Positions 17,945 to 26,940 of a DNA stretch of 64,000 nucleotides are shown in pieces. The position numbers and the translations under genes are program-made. This stretch comes from Aminobacter aminovorans (GTDB taxonomy: Bacteria > Pseudomonadota > Alphaproteobacteria > Rhizobiales > Rhizobiaceae). The stretch is taken from contig NZ_UFSM01000001.1 of assembly GCF_900445235.1 (NCBI RefSeq), positions 986,501 through 1,050,500 on the forward strand, written 5' to 3'. Within the stretch, counting starts at the first letter, position 1, and each line of letters starts with the position of its first letter. The notes beneath the pieces are model-generated. The model was not told the DNA's origin. It saw only the letters and a program-made list of their open reading frames with translations, and ran no database searches.

Positions 17945-19231
17945 AGGGTCAGCAAGCAGCGGCCGGACCAGATCGGCGGCCGACATGGCCGAAGCGTGTT
18001 CTTCCAACACTGCTGCAAGCGTCGTTGTACGGAGTTGGTCGAGATCGGCGGCGAAGGCCGCGAGCTTCCGGCCGGCCTCTTCCGGTGTCACGGTGTCGAT
18101 ATCGAGCAGCAGCTCGGCCAGGCCGACACGCTTGGCGAGCTCACGGGTCTTGAACTCGTAGGCGATCGGCAGCACGGGCACGCCGACGCACAATGACATG
18201 ATCATCATGTGCATGCGCGTGGCGACGACGAAGTCGAAGCCCTTGACCAGCTCCATCAACTGCTCGGGCGTGTGGAAGCCGGCGTCGACGTCGACGTGGG
18301 CTGCGACGTCGGCATCGAGTTCGGCGACGATCGCCCGCGCGGTCTTCGAATCGTCATGGGCATATTCCGGCACGCCCTGGCAGGTCGAGACGAAGGTCAC
18401 CTGCTTGCCGTGTTCGCGCACCAGTGCCGTCGCGATATCGCGGATCGAGGCCATGTAGCGGCGCATGCCGTCGGCGCCGTCATTGACGTAGTTCCAGTGT
18501 CGTACCGAAATGCCGACACGGCCGGTCTGTGCCGGCGGCGTGCCGGCCGCAAGCAGCGTTTCGATGCGCTTCTTGTCGGCGAGTGCAAACACCGAATCGG
18601 CGACGACATGGCATTTGCCGGGATTGTCGACGAGCCCGTCGAGATGGCCGTGCGAGCGTTTGTCGCGCAACAGGATCAACGGGCTGCGGTCGAAGGCCGG
18701 CTTCAGTTCACGGCGGTTGTAGTCCTTGTCGAACGGGCCCAGCGACTGGGTGAAGAACACCGGGTCCTTGCCGAAGATCGCGTCGATGCGGAACTGGTTG
18801 AGGCGGCGTTCGAGATTGTAGTTCTCGACCAGATAGGTGCCGCCTGTGGTGACGACCAGATCGGCTTGGCGGTACATGTCGAGGCTGCGACGGTCCTCGG
18901 CGCTGAACATCGTCTCGTCCAGGGCGCGGCTCTTGCCGTAGTGGCGCAGCGCACTCAGGGCGAGGCGGTTGTAGATCGGCTTGGCTAGGTTCTTCAGGCG
19001 GTTGTCGTCATAGGGGTATTTGAAGATCGATTCGGCCAGCAGCTTGCGGATCTCGATATCGGGATAGGCTTGCGTGGGATAAAGCCGCGACGCTACCGTG
19101 GGCTGGCTATCGAATACCTGGATGCGCAACTCGCCCGGACAGGCCGCTTTGAGGATGTGCCGGATGGCCAGCAGGATCGCCGCATCGCCAGTGTTCAGGC
19201 AGACGGTGTTTTCGACGATGACAGTCTTCAT
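17846..19231 (-). CDS. Polysaccharide pyruvyltransferase-family protein (WcaK/ExoV-like)
   Basis: From the ATG at 19231, with GAGG about 11 bases upstream, the product has 461 residues. It begins MKTVIVENTVCLNTGDAAIL; the NxGDAAI start is typical of the family. VVTTGGTYLVENYN, FFTQSLGPF and the late GFDFVVATRMHMMIMSLC (the R-x-H region) follow. These GT-B-like proteins transfer pyruvate from PEP to a sugar hydroxyl of the lipid-linked repeat as a ketal. It is longer than Sinorhizobium ExoV, so I give no symbol. Its C-terminal 33 codons overlap the convergent flippase gene. The divergent region to exoL carries two TTGC-N3-GCAA dyads. Confidence 0.8.
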   Translation of the reverse strand: MKTVIVENTVCLNTGDAAILLAIRHILKAACPGELRIQVFDSQPTVASRLYPTQAYPDIEIRKLLAESIFKYPYDDNRLKNLAKPIYNRLALSALRHYGKSRALDETMFSAEDRRSLDMYRQADLVVTTGGTYLVENYNLERRLNQFRIDAIFGKDPVFFTQSLGPFDKDYNRRELKPAFDRSPLILLRDKRSHGHLDGLVDNPGKCHVVADSVFALADKKRIETLLAAGTPPAQTGRVGISVRHWNYVNDGADGMRRYMASIRDIATALVREHGKQVTFVSTCQGVPEYAHDDSKTARAIVAELDADVAAHVDVDAGFHTPEQLMELVKGFDFVVATRMHMMIMSLCVGVPVLPIAYEFKTRELAKRVGLAELLLDIDTVTPEEAGRKLAAFAADLDQLRTTTLAAVLEEHASAMSAADLVRPLLADPSANVAGDSLPRLDEGTARLRHGNHESERHRVA

Positions 19232-19292
19232 GGGCGCTGGCCTCCTCGGATTGGTCGCGTCGGGAAGATAAGTACAGGCTAACCGGGCCATT

Positions 19293-19349
19293 TTGCGGCG
19301 CAACAATAATTGAGGTGCGAGCAGTCAATAATTGTTGCGACGCAACAAT
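19293..19349. promoter_or_regulatory. Two TTGC-N3-GCAA dyads in the pyruvyltransferase/exoL divergent region
   Basis: TTGCGGCGCAA is at 19293-19303 and TTGCGACGCAA at 19335-19345. The second lies inside a perfect palindrome, ATTGTTGCG-A-CGCAACAAT (19331-19349). The centres are 42 bases apart, which is four helical turns. The interval between two divergent polysaccharide genes is where a repressor would be expected. A third copy of the pattern occurs at 30471-30481 upstream of the acyltransferase. The protein that binds is unknown; the TGC-rich form is reminiscent of PhaR/AniA-type sites. Confidence 0.55.
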
Positions 19350-19397
19350 GGGTGCACTAGCTTCGTCGTCGGTGGGCCAAACTGCGAGCGTGAATTC

Positions 19398-20558
19398 ATG
19401 CTGCATGTTCTGTACCTGGTGCACGATGTTTCCGACCCGGCAGTCCGTCGACGGATCATCATGCTCAAGGCTGGTGGCGCGCGCGTTACGCTCGCTGGTT
19501 TCCGCCGGACGCAAGAACGCGAAGACGTCGAGGGCCTGACGCCGATCGACCTGGGTCACACCTGCGACGGGCGCTTTGCGCAGCGTCTGGGGGCGGTGGC
19601 GGTTGCTGCTACGCGCATCGGCGCTGCGCTGAGGGCGGTGGCTGCGCCCGACGTGATTGTTGCCCGCAATCTCGAAATGCTGGCGTTGGCGCAACGTGCC
19701 CGTTCGGCCCTCGGCGCCTCGATGCCTGTTATCTACGAGTGCCTCGACATCCACCGGCTGGTGCTGCGCGAGGATTTTCTGGGCAAGGGCCTGCGCGGGG
19801 CCGAGCGCCTCTTCGGGCGCAATGTCGGCCTGCTGCTGACCAGCTCGCCGGCTTTCGTCAGGCATTATTTCGAACGGTACGGCCAGATCGATGCCCCCAT
19901 CGAACTGGTCGAGAACAAGCTCCTCGAGCTGGAGCCGCGTATTGATTCGATGCCGTCGGCACTGGCTGATGAGCCCTGGACGATCGGCTGGTTCGGGGCG
20001 CTGCGCTGTCGCAAGTCGCTCGAGCTTCTGGCCGCTTTCACCCGCAAGGCGGAAGGGCGATTCGAGATCGTGCTGCGCGGCCGGCCGGCACTTTCGGCGT
20101 TTCCTGATTTTCACGGTTTCGTCGAATCCGAGCCCCATTTGACGTTTAAAGGTGCTTACAGAAATCCCGAGGACATGGCCGACATCTATGCGCAGGTGGA
20201 CTTTGCCTGGGCGATCGACTTCTTCGAGGAAGGTCAGAACTCGACATGGCTGTTGCCCAACCGGCTCTATGAAAGCTGCCGGTTCGGTACGGTGCCGATC
20301 GCCATGGCCGGCACCGAGACGGCGCGCTTCCTCGAGCGCCTCGATATCGGGCTGATGCTGCCCGAGCCGTCGGCATCAGCTCTGGCGGAAGCGCTCTCGG
20401 GCATGACAAGCGAACGTTACGCCGCCTTGCGCGGTGAAGTGCTTGCCCGTGATCCGCGAAACTGGATCTGCGACCTGGCCGATTGCCGGGCGCTGGTGGC
20501 GAAGCTCGAACGGGTCGCCGCCCAAAACGGCGAAAGCCCTGGCGCCATCGCCGCCTGA
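19398..20558 (+). CDS. exoL: Glycosyltransferase ExoL-like
   Basis: A 386-residue protein from the ATG at 19398 (MLHVLYLVHDVSDPAVRRRI). It has GT-B features: a hydrophobic PDVIVARNLEMLALA segment, ECLDIHRLVL, a mid-protein WTIGWFGALRCRKSLELL and a C-terminal TWLLPNRLYESCRFGTVPIA with the conserved glutamate. The order exoL-exoA-exoM-exoO-exoN-exoP that follows is exactly that of Sinorhizobium, and this is the main reason for naming it. There ExoL adds the third sugar (beta-1,4-glucose). The alternative is a general GT4 enzyme of the same locus. Confidence 0.75.
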   Translation: MLHVLYLVHDVSDPAVRRRIIMLKAGGARVTLAGFRRTQEREDVEGLTPIDLGHTCDGRFAQRLGAVAVAATRIGAALRAVAAPDVIVARNLEMLALAQRARSALGASMPVIYECLDIHRLVLREDFLGKGLRGAERLFGRNVGLLLTSSPAFVRHYFERYGQIDAPIELVENKLLELEPRIDSMPSALADEPWTIGWFGALRCRKSLELLAAFTRKAEGRFEIVLRGRPALSAFPDFHGFVESEPHLTFKGAYRNPEDMADIYAQVDFAWAIDFFEEGQNSTWLLPNRLYESCRFGTVPIAMAGTETARFLERLDIGLMLPEPSASALAEALSGMTSERYAALRGEVLARDPRNWICDLADCRALVAKLERVAAQNGESPGAIAA

Positions 20559-20587
20559 CCTTCAACGCAATCAACACAAGCAGACGC

Positions 20588-21574
20588 ATGACCGAAACGT
20601 CCTCCGCCATCATCATCATTCCGTGCCTCGACGAGGAGCGCCATATCAGCGGCCTTCTGGCCCAACTGCGGCCCTCTGCCCGGCGGCTCGGCGCAATGAT
20701 CATCGTCGCCGACGGCGGCAGCCGCGATGCGACCCGGACCATCGTTGCCGGCATTGTTGCCGAAGACGACAATGTCGTGCTGATCGACAATCCGGCGCGC
20801 ATCCAGAGTGCGGCAGTGAACCTGGCCGTCGAACGCTTCGGTCGTGGCGTCGACTATCTGATCCGCATCGACGCTCATGGCGGCTATCCCGACGATTATT
20901 GCGACCGGCTGCTCGAGGAAGCGCTGGCGACGGGCGCCGATTCCCTCGTCGTTTCGATGCTGACCGAAGGCCGCGGCACCGTGCAGCAGGCGGCTGCGGC
21001 TGCGCAGAACTCGAAGCTCGGCACAGGTGGGTCCAAGCACAGGCATGGCTCGGCCGGGGAATGGGTCGATCACGGCCATCACGCCCTGATGCGCATCGCA
21101 GCGTTCAGCGATGTCGGCGGCTATGACGAGAGCTTCAGTCACAATGAGGATGCCGAGCTCGACCATCGTCTGCGCCAGGCCGGCTACCGCATCTGGATGA
21201 GCGGGCGCACCCGCATGACCTATTTTCCGCGTGCTTCACTTGGCGGCCTGTTCCACCAGTATCTCGGTTATGGCAGGGGACGGGCGCGGAACGTGCTGAA
21301 ACACCGCGTCATCCCCAGGCTCCGCCAGATGGTGCCGCTGATGGTGGCGCCGACGGCGCTGCTCGCAAGCCTCGCCGTCGTTCACTGGATCTTCGCCGTG
21401 CCTGTCCTCGTCTGGGCGGCGATCTGTCTGAGCTATGGCGCTGCCCTTGCCTTGCGGGCCGGCAAGCCGGGGCTGGCGCTCGCCGGCGTGTCGGCGATGG
21501 TGATGCATTTCGCCTGGTCGCTCGGCTTCTGGCTCCAACTCGTTGCCTTGCCGGCAAGGGGGCGCCCAGCATGA
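20588..21574 (+). CDS. exoA: Succinoglycan glucosyltransferase ExoA (GT2)
   Basis: A 328-residue protein. The GT2 domain begins SSAIIIIPCLDEERHISGLL and has IIVADGGSRDAT and RIDAHGGYPDDYC, the metal-binding DxH of ExoA-type enzymes. WVDHGHHALMRIAAF and DAELDHRLRQAGYRIWM follow. Two or three hydrophobic segments from about residue 245 anchor it in the membrane. In succinoglycan assembly ExoA adds beta-1,3-glucose to the lipid-linked galactose. It starts 29 bases after exoL with a poor ribosome site and ends in an ATGA overlap with exoM, so the genes are translationally coupled. Confidence 0.87.
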   Translation: MTETSSAIIIIPCLDEERHISGLLAQLRPSARRLGAMIIVADGGSRDATRTIVAGIVAEDDNVVLIDNPARIQSAAVNLAVERFGRGVDYLIRIDAHGGYPDDYCDRLLEEALATGADSLVVSMLTEGRGTVQQAAAAAQNSKLGTGGSKHRHGSAGEWVDHGHHALMRIAAFSDVGGYDESFSHNEDAELDHRLRQAGYRIWMSGRTRMTYFPRASLGGLFHQYLGYGRGRARNVLKHRVIPRLRQMVPLMVAPTALLASLAVVHWIFAVPVLVWAAICLSYGAALALRAGKPGLALAGVSAMVMHFAWSLGFWLQLVALPARGRPA

Positions 21575-22500
21575 CCGAAATGCCCAGCATCGACATCTGC
21601 GTCTGCACCTTCCGGCGGCGCGAACTGGCCGACACGTTGCAGTCGCTTGCGGCGATGGACCTACCCGCGGGGTATCGCATCGGCATCGTCGTGGCCGACA
21701 ATGACGAGGTGCCCAGTGCTGCGGAACTGGTCTCCGTTCTGGCGGACGAGCTTTCGCTCGAGGTTCGCTACGTCCATTGCCCGGCGCGCAACATCTCGGT
21801 TGCCCGCAACGCTTGCCTGGATGCCAGCTCGGCCGATTTCGTCGCCTTCATCGACGATGACGAGAAGGCGACAGGCATGTGGCTGAAGCGGCTCGTCGAG
21901 ACCGCGCAGGCGACCGGTGCCGAGGTGGTGCTCGGGCCGGTCAAGGCGCGTTATGGGACGGGAGCCCCGGGCTGGATGCAGGTCGGCGACTTTCACTCGA
22001 CCTATCCGGTGTTCGTTCGGGGCGAGATCCGCACCGGCTACACCTGTAATGCCTTGCTCCGGATCGCTTCGCCCAGCATCGCCGGCCGCCGCTTCAGCCT
22101 GGAGCGCGGCCAGTCGGGCGGCGAGGACACCGAATTCTTCGACCAGGTGTTCGGTGCCGGTGGTCGCATAAGCTATGCCGCGGAGGCCTGGGTGGAGGAG
22201 CCGGTTCCGGCGTCTCGCGCCTCGTTCCGCTGGCTGACGACGCGGCGCTTCCGTGTCGGGCAGACGCATGGTCGCCTGCTTGGCGCCAAGCGGAGTGGCG
22301 TTGGTCGCTTCGGTGAGCTCGTACGGGCCTCGGCCAAGGCCGGCTACTGCTTTGCCGCGGCGGGGCTGACCGCGCTGCAGCCGGTCAGCCGCAACCGCAG
22401 CCTGCTGCGTGGCGTGATGCATTTGGGCGTGCTGAGCGGGCTGGCCGGCGCACGTGAACTGCGTCTCTACGGCAATGAGGGAGGCCAGGATGCAGCCTGA
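21571..22500 (+). CDS. exoM: Succinoglycan glucosyltransferase ExoM (GT2)
   Basis: A 309-residue cytoplasmic enzyme. It opens with IDICVCTFRRRELADTLQSL, characteristic of ExoM-like GT2 proteins. VRYVHCPARNISVARN and the acidic metal site FIDDDEKAT follow, then LERGQSGGEDTEFFDQ, the catalytic-base region. ExoM adds the fourth sugar (beta-1,4-glucose). The gene overlaps exoA by four bases and exoO by eleven, so the block is a tight operon. A basic, hydrophobic C-terminus (about 230-290) may associate with the membrane. Confidence 0.87.
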   Translation: MTEMPSIDICVCTFRRRELADTLQSLAAMDLPAGYRIGIVVADNDEVPSAAELVSVLADELSLEVRYVHCPARNISVARNACLDASSADFVAFIDDDEKATGMWLKRLVETAQATGAEVVLGPVKARYGTGAPGWMQVGDFHSTYPVFVRGEIRTGYTCNALLRIASPSIAGRRFSLERGQSGGEDTEFFDQVFGAGGRISYAAEAWVEEPVPASRASFRWLTTRRFRVGQTHGRLLGAKRSGVGRFGELVRASAKAGYCFAAAGLTALQPVSRNRSLLRGVMHLGVLSGLAGARELRLYGNEGGQDAA

Positions 22501-23425
22501 CGTCAGCTTCGTCATCGCCGCCTACAATGCCGAGGCAACGCTCGGCCGTGCCATTGACAGCGCGCTGGCACAGCAAGGCGTCACCGTCGAGGTGATCGTC
22601 GTCGACGACTGCTCATCCGACGCGACGATTGCGCTTGCACGGGCCTATGCCGATCCGCGTGTGCGGGTCGTGGCGCTGGAGAAAAATCGCGGCCCAGGTG
22701 GAGCGCGCAACGCTGGCCTCGATGCGGCGCTGGGGCGCTGGGTCGCCGTGCTCGATTCGGACGATGCCGTCCTGCCCGACAGGCTTTCGGCAATGATCGG
22801 CAGGGCTGATGCTGGCTCTGCGGCGATAGCGGTCGACAACATCGTGGTTGTTCACGACGACGGCAGGCCAAGCGAAGTAATGTTCGCCGAAAGCTATCTC
22901 GAAAAACTCGGCAATCTGACGCTGGCGGACTTCATCAGCAGCAATGTCGTCTTCGAGGCGACGTTCAATTTTGGTTACATGAAGCCGATATTCTTGCGTG
23001 AATATCTCCAGGCAAATGAGCTCCGCTACGACGAGAATTTGCGCATCGGCGAGGACTATATCCTGCTCGCCAGCGCTCTCGCCCGGGGCGGCATCTGCGC
23101 CGTCGAACCCGCTGTCGGCTATGCCTATCACGTGCGAAACGGCTCCATTTCAAGGGTTCTGGAGCTTCATCACGTCGAGGCGATGCAACGTGCCGATGCC
23201 ACCTTTGCTGCCCGCAACAGGCTCGAAGGCGAGGCGCAAAAAGCGTTCACGCGACGTGCCCGCAGCCTCTCCCAGGCTGCCTCATTCCTGTCACTGGTTA
23301 CGCACATCAAGCAGCGGTCGCCGCTCAAGGCGGTGCGGACCGCCCTGGGGGACCCGGCGGCGGTTCGACATTTGCGGATGCCGATAGAGGTCCGGCTGCG
23401 CCGGCTCGCCAGGCAGTTCGCATAA
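22490..23425 (+). CDS. exoO: Succinoglycan glucosyltransferase ExoO (GT2)
   Basis: A 311-residue GT2 enzyme from the ATG at 22490, preceded by GAGGGAGG. It carries [44 protein letters not shown] and the metal-binding [13 protein letters not shown]. The later [19 protein letters not shown] contains the catalytic-base ED. In Sinorhizobium ExoO adds beta-1,6-glucose as the fifth sugar. It is a useful intact comparison for the truncated exoU at 10453, since the two share most of these blocks. It overlaps exoM by 11 bases. Confidence 0.85.
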   Translation: MQPDVSFVIAAYNAEATLGRAIDSALAQQGVTVEVIVVDDCSSDATIALARAYADPRVRVVALEKNRGPGGARNAGLDAALGRWVAVLDSDDAVLPDRLSAMIGRADAGSAAIAVDNIVVVHDDGRPSEVMFAESYLEKLGNLTLADFISSNVVFEATFNFGYMKPIFLREYLQANELRYDENLRIGEDYILLASALARGGICAVEPAVGYAYHVRNGSISRVLELHHVEAMQRADATFAARNRLEGEAQKAFTRRARSLSQAASFLSLVTHIKQRSPLKAVRTALGDPAAVRHLRMPIEVRLRRLARQFA

Positions 23426-23483
23426 CGGTCCGGCACATGATGCGCGTGCCCGGAGCGGCCAAGAACAAGACGAGGAGAGTCAT

Positions 23484-24398
23484 ATGAGCGAGAGGATTGG
23501 CACGATGAAGAAAGTCAGGAAAGCGGTGATCCCGGTCGCGGGTCTCGGCACGCGGTTCCTGCCCGCGACCAAGTCCATGCCCAAGGAGATGCTGCCCGTG
23601 GTCGACAGGCCGGTGGTGCAGTATGCCGTCGACGAGGCACTGGAGGCCGGCATCGAGCACATCGTCTTCGTCACCGGCCGCAACAAGGCGGTCATCGAGG
23701 ACTATTTCGACCTGCATCCCGAACTGGTGGGCACGCTCGAACAGGCCGGCAAAGTCGACCAGATCAGGTCACTGGAGAGCTTGCTGCCGGTGCCCGGCGC
23801 CACCAGCTTCACCCGCCAGCAGGCGCCGCATGGCCTTGGCCACGCCGTCTGGTGCGCGCGCGACATCATTGGCGACGAGCCGTTCGCGTTGTTGCTTCCC
23901 GACATGGTGTCTTTCGGCAAGCGCGGCTGCCTGGCGGAGATCATGGATCTGCATGCCGAAACTGGCGGCAACGTCATTGCCGTCGAGCAGTGCGACCCGA
24001 GCGAAACCAACAAGTATGGCATCGTCGGCAAGGGTCCCGATGTCGGTTCCGGCTTCGAAGTGACGGCGATGATCGAAAAGCCGGCACCGGCCAATGCACC
24101 TTCGAACTTCTACATCAACGGCCGCTACATCCTGCAGCCGGAAATCTTCAACCTTTTGGGCACGCAGAAGCGCGGCGCCGGCGGCGAGATCCAGCTGACC
24201 GACGCGATGGTGCGTCTTGCCGCGAGCCAGGCCTTCTTTGCCCGGGCGTTCAACGGCCGGATGTTCGACTGCGGCTCCAAGGAAGGATTCATCCAGGCCA
24301 ATGTCGCCTTTGCCCTGAAGCGGGCCGACATTCGCGACTCCGTGCTCGATGCCATCCGCGAGATGGTGGCCGAGCAGGATCACGTCGTCGCGGCCTGA
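23484..24398 (+). CDS. exoN: UTP-glucose-1-phosphate uridylyltransferase (ExoN)
   Basis: A 304-residue enzyme making UDP-glucose from UTP and glucose-1-phosphate, the donor for all ExoA/L/M/O/U steps and the substrate for the dehydrogenase at 12821. The nucleotide-binding signature [34 protein letters not shown] and the late [14 protein letters not shown] are diagnostic of GalU/ExoN. The ATG at 23484 has GAGGAGAG seven bases upstream; a second ATG at 23505 with AGAGGA is an alternative. A strong hairpin follows the stop (24409-24441). Confidence 0.92.
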   Translation: MSERIGTMKKVRKAVIPVAGLGTRFLPATKSMPKEMLPVVDRPVVQYAVDEALEAGIEHIVFVTGRNKAVIEDYFDLHPELVGTLEQAGKVDQIRSLESLLPVPGATSFTRQQAPHGLGHAVWCARDIIGDEPFALLLPDMVSFGKRGCLAEIMDLHAETGGNVIAVEQCDPSETNKYGIVGKGPDVGSGFEVTAMIEKPAPANAPSNFYINGRYILQPEIFNLLGTQKRGAGGEIQLTDAMVRLAASQAFFARAFNGRMFDCGSKEGFIQANVAFALKRADIRDSVLDAIREMVAEQDHVVAA

Positions 24399-24408
24399 TA
24401 CAAACGGT

Positions 24409-24441
24409 CCGTCGAGGCGGCTGAAATGGCCGCCTCGACGG
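24409..24441 (+). terminator. Strong GC hairpin after exoN
   Basis: Thirteen bases at 24409-24421 (CCGTCGAGGCGGC) pair perfectly with 24429-24441, with a seven-base loop TGAAATG. There is no clear T-run on either side. It may act as an attenuator or RNA-stabilising stem between exoN and exoP rather than a full rho-independent terminator. It lies 11 bases after the exoN stop and about 110 before the exoP start. Confidence 0.55.
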
Positions 24442-24549
24442 TGTTCGACAAAAGCCGTGCCGGTCGGCACGGCAAGTTGCGTAGCTGAAGTCGGCTTCGC
24501 CAGAACCCAGCGAGCAGCGGCCGCTGCTCAGGCAAGAACTGGAACGCAG

Positions 24550-26940
24550 ATGAACTACGCCAGCTTTCCCTTCAGCAACCGCCTTCCCGCGTCTCGCGAG
24601 GACGCGCGCGAGGGGAGCGACTTCATCGATCTCGAACGCCTGCTGGCAATGGCCAAGCGCCAGGCCAAGGTGGTCGGCGTCGGCGCCGTGATCGGCCTGT
24701 TGCTTGGGCTCGTCTACCTGCAGACGACGCCGCCGACATTCACCGCGTCGACCCGCGTGCTGATCGACGAGGGTATGAACAAGATGGTCGACGAGGTTTC
24801 GGCGACGCCTGTCAACATGCAGACCGACGCGGCGATCCTGTCCCAGATCGAGATCATCAAGTCGGCGCGGCTCGCCGCCGTTGTCGTCGACAAGCAGAAG
24901 CTCGACCAGAACCCGAATTTCATGCGGCCGCCGCAATCGCTGCTTTCGACGCTTGTCGGCTATGCTCGCGGCTTCCTGCAGATATTTCGTTCCACACCGG
25001 AGATTGCCGGTCGTGCCGCGCTCACCGATGCGCAACGCAAGGCGATGGCGGATGCGGCGCGCAAGGAGCAGGCGGTGGCGATGCTGCAAGCCAACATCGA
25101 AGCGGAGCGCTCGGGCCGCAGCTATGTCATCTCGATGGCCTACCGTTCGCATGATCCGCAACTGGCGACTGAAATCACCAGGGCATATGCCGATGCCTTC
25201 GTTGCGGACCAGCTCGATGCCAGTTTCGACGCCACCGAAAAGGCCGCCGTCTGGCTGCAGGGCCGGCTCGAGGAGCTGCGCACGAGTTCCCAGAAGGCGG
25301 CACTCGAGGTCGAGAAGTTCCGCGCCGAGAACGGCCTGGCGGCGGCGCGCGGCGAAACCATCGCCGAGCAGCAGCTTTCCGATCTCAACGCCCAGCTGAT
25401 CCTGGCCCAGGCTGACACCGCCAAGGCGCGGGCGCGCTACGAGCAATACCGCACCATCGTCGAGAGCGGGCCGGAAGCGGCAGTCGGCAACTCGACCCTG
25501 TCCGCAGCGGAGGCCGGCAATCCGCTGATCTCGGAGCTCAAGAAGCGCTATGCGGGCGTTTCGAAGCGCGAGCAGGAGATTTCGGCCGGCTTCGGCCCCA
25601 ACCACCCGCAGGCGGTTGCGCTGCGCAAGGAACAGACAGACCTTGCCAACCAGATTTTCCGTGAGCTGAGCCAGCTTTCCGAGACCTATCGCAACGAGTT
25701 CGAAGTGGCGCAGTCACGCGAGACCGCATTGCGCAACAGCGTATCGGAGGCAACGGGCCAGAATTCCAGCGCCAACCAGGCACAGGTGCGGTTGCGCGAA
25801 TTGCAGCAACAGGCAACCGCACTGAGCACGCTCTACCAGACCTTCCTGTCGCGCTACGAGGAGGCGTCGCAGCAGCGCTCTTTCCCCATCGCCAAGGTCA
25901 GGGTGATTTCGGAAGCGACGATGCCGCGCGGCCCCTCGAGCCCGCGAACCTCGATGGTGTTCGGACTGGCACTGGTGCTTGGCGTCGTCCTGGGTGCTGC
26001 CTTTGGCGCGCTCAACGAATTCAACGAGCGCTTCTTCCGCACCGCCGAGGACGTGCGCGAAAGGCTGGGCGTCAAGTTTCTCGGCTACCTGCCGCTCATC
26101 ACCTCGAACGAGGACAGGAAGGACGCTGGGAAGACGGGCAATATGGGCACGCCGCCGCCATCGCGCGCGGCGGAGCTTGTGAAACGCCGGGCCAGGATGC
26201 GCATCGCCGTCGATTCGCCGGCATCGATGTTTGCGGAAACGCTGCGTAGCACCAAGATCGCCGGCGACGTCGTGCTGCAGGACATCGGCAGCAAGGTGAT
26301 CGGTGTCATCTCGATGCTTCCGGGCGAGGGCAAGTCGACGGTTGCCGCCAATCTGGCCGGCCTGATCGCCAGCAATGGTGCAAAGACACTGTTGATCGAC
26401 GCCGACCTGCGCAATCCGGGTCTCAGCCGCAGTCTGGGCATAGATGCCGAGCAGGGGCTGGTCGAAGCCGTGGTGAACGACCTCGGCTGGCAGGCGGTGG
26501 TGAAGGTCGACCGCCAGAGCAAGATGGCGATCGTGCCGGCGGTGGTGCGCGGCCGCTTCTCGCACACCAGCGAACTGCTGTCGTCGGCCGGCATGCGGCG
26601 CTTCATCGACGATGCCAAGGCGACGTTCGACTACATCATCGTCGACCTGCCGCCGCTCGGGCCCGTCGTCGATGCCAAGGCCTTCGCTCCGTTGGCCGAC
26701 GGCTTCGTTCTGGTGGCGGAATGGGGTGCCACACCACGCCCGCTGGTCCGCTCAGGGCTCGCCGCGGAGCCGCAGATCGCCGGCAAGATCCTCGGCCTGG
26801 TGCTCAACAAGGTCGACCTGAAAAAGCTGCCGCGCTACGGCGCCTATGGTGGCTCCGAGCAGTTCCTTGAGCGCTATTCCAGCTACTACATCGACAAGGG
26901 CGAGACCAAAACCAAGGCCAAGGCCAAAGTCGCCAGCTAG
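24550..26940 (+). CDS. exoP: Polysaccharide co-polymerase / tyrosine autokinase (ExoP, Wzc-like)
   Basis: A 796-residue inner-membrane protein from the ATG at 24550. A Wzz-type chain-length domain is flanked by membrane segments near residues 40-58 and 460-480. A P-rich motif PRGPSSPRTSM precedes the second span, and a long periplasmic coiled coil lies between. The cytoplasmic BY-kinase domain has Walker A LPGEGKSTVAANLAG, Walker A' LLIDADLRNPGL and Walker B YIIVDLPPLGP. A C-terminal tyrosine cluster (YGAYGG, RYSSYY) is the expected autophosphorylation site. ExoP sets chain length and couples polymerisation to export. It ends 4 bases inside the convergent phosphoesterase gene. Confidence 0.92.
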   Translation: MNYASFPFSNRLPASREDAREGSDFIDLERLLAMAKRQAKVVGVGAVIGLLLGLVYLQTTPPTFTASTRVLIDEGMNKMVDEVSATPVNMQTDAAILSQIEIIKSARLAAVVVDKQKLDQNPNFMRPPQSLLSTLVGYARGFLQIFRSTPEIAGRAALTDAQRKAMADAARKEQAVAMLQANIEAERSGRSYVISMAYRSHDPQLATEITRAYADAFVADQLDASFDATEKAAVWLQGRLEELRTSSQKAALEVEKFRAENGLAAARGETIAEQQLSDLNAQLILAQADTAKARARYEQYRTIVESGPEAAVGNSTLSAAEAGNPLISELKKRYAGVSKREQEISAGFGPNHPQAVALRKEQTDLANQIFRELSQLSETYRNEFEVAQSRETALRNSVSEATGQNSSANQAQVRLRELQQQATALSTLYQTFLSRYEEASQQRSFPIAKVRVISEATMPRGPSSPRTSMVFGLALVLGVVLGAAFGALNEFNERFFRTAEDVRERLGVKFLGYLPLITSNEDRKDAGKTGNMGTPPPSRAAELVKRRARMRIAVDSPASMFAETLRSTKIAGDVVLQDIGSKVIGVISMLPGEGKSTVAANLAGLIASNGAKTLLIDADLRNPGLSRSLGIDAEQGLVEAVVNDLGWQAVVKVDRQSKMAIVPAVVRGRFSHTSELLSSAGMRRFIDDAKATFDYIIVDLPPLGPVVDAKAFAPLADGFVLVAEWGATPRPLVRSGLAAEPQIAGKILGLVLNKVDLKKLPRYGAYGGSEQFLERYSSYYIDKGETKTKAKAKVAS

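Noticed and set aside
17059..18153. 364-codon plus-strand frame spanning the end of the flippase
   Set aside because: It is out of frame with the flippase, Arg-rich, and crosses into antisense of the pyruvyltransferase-like gene.
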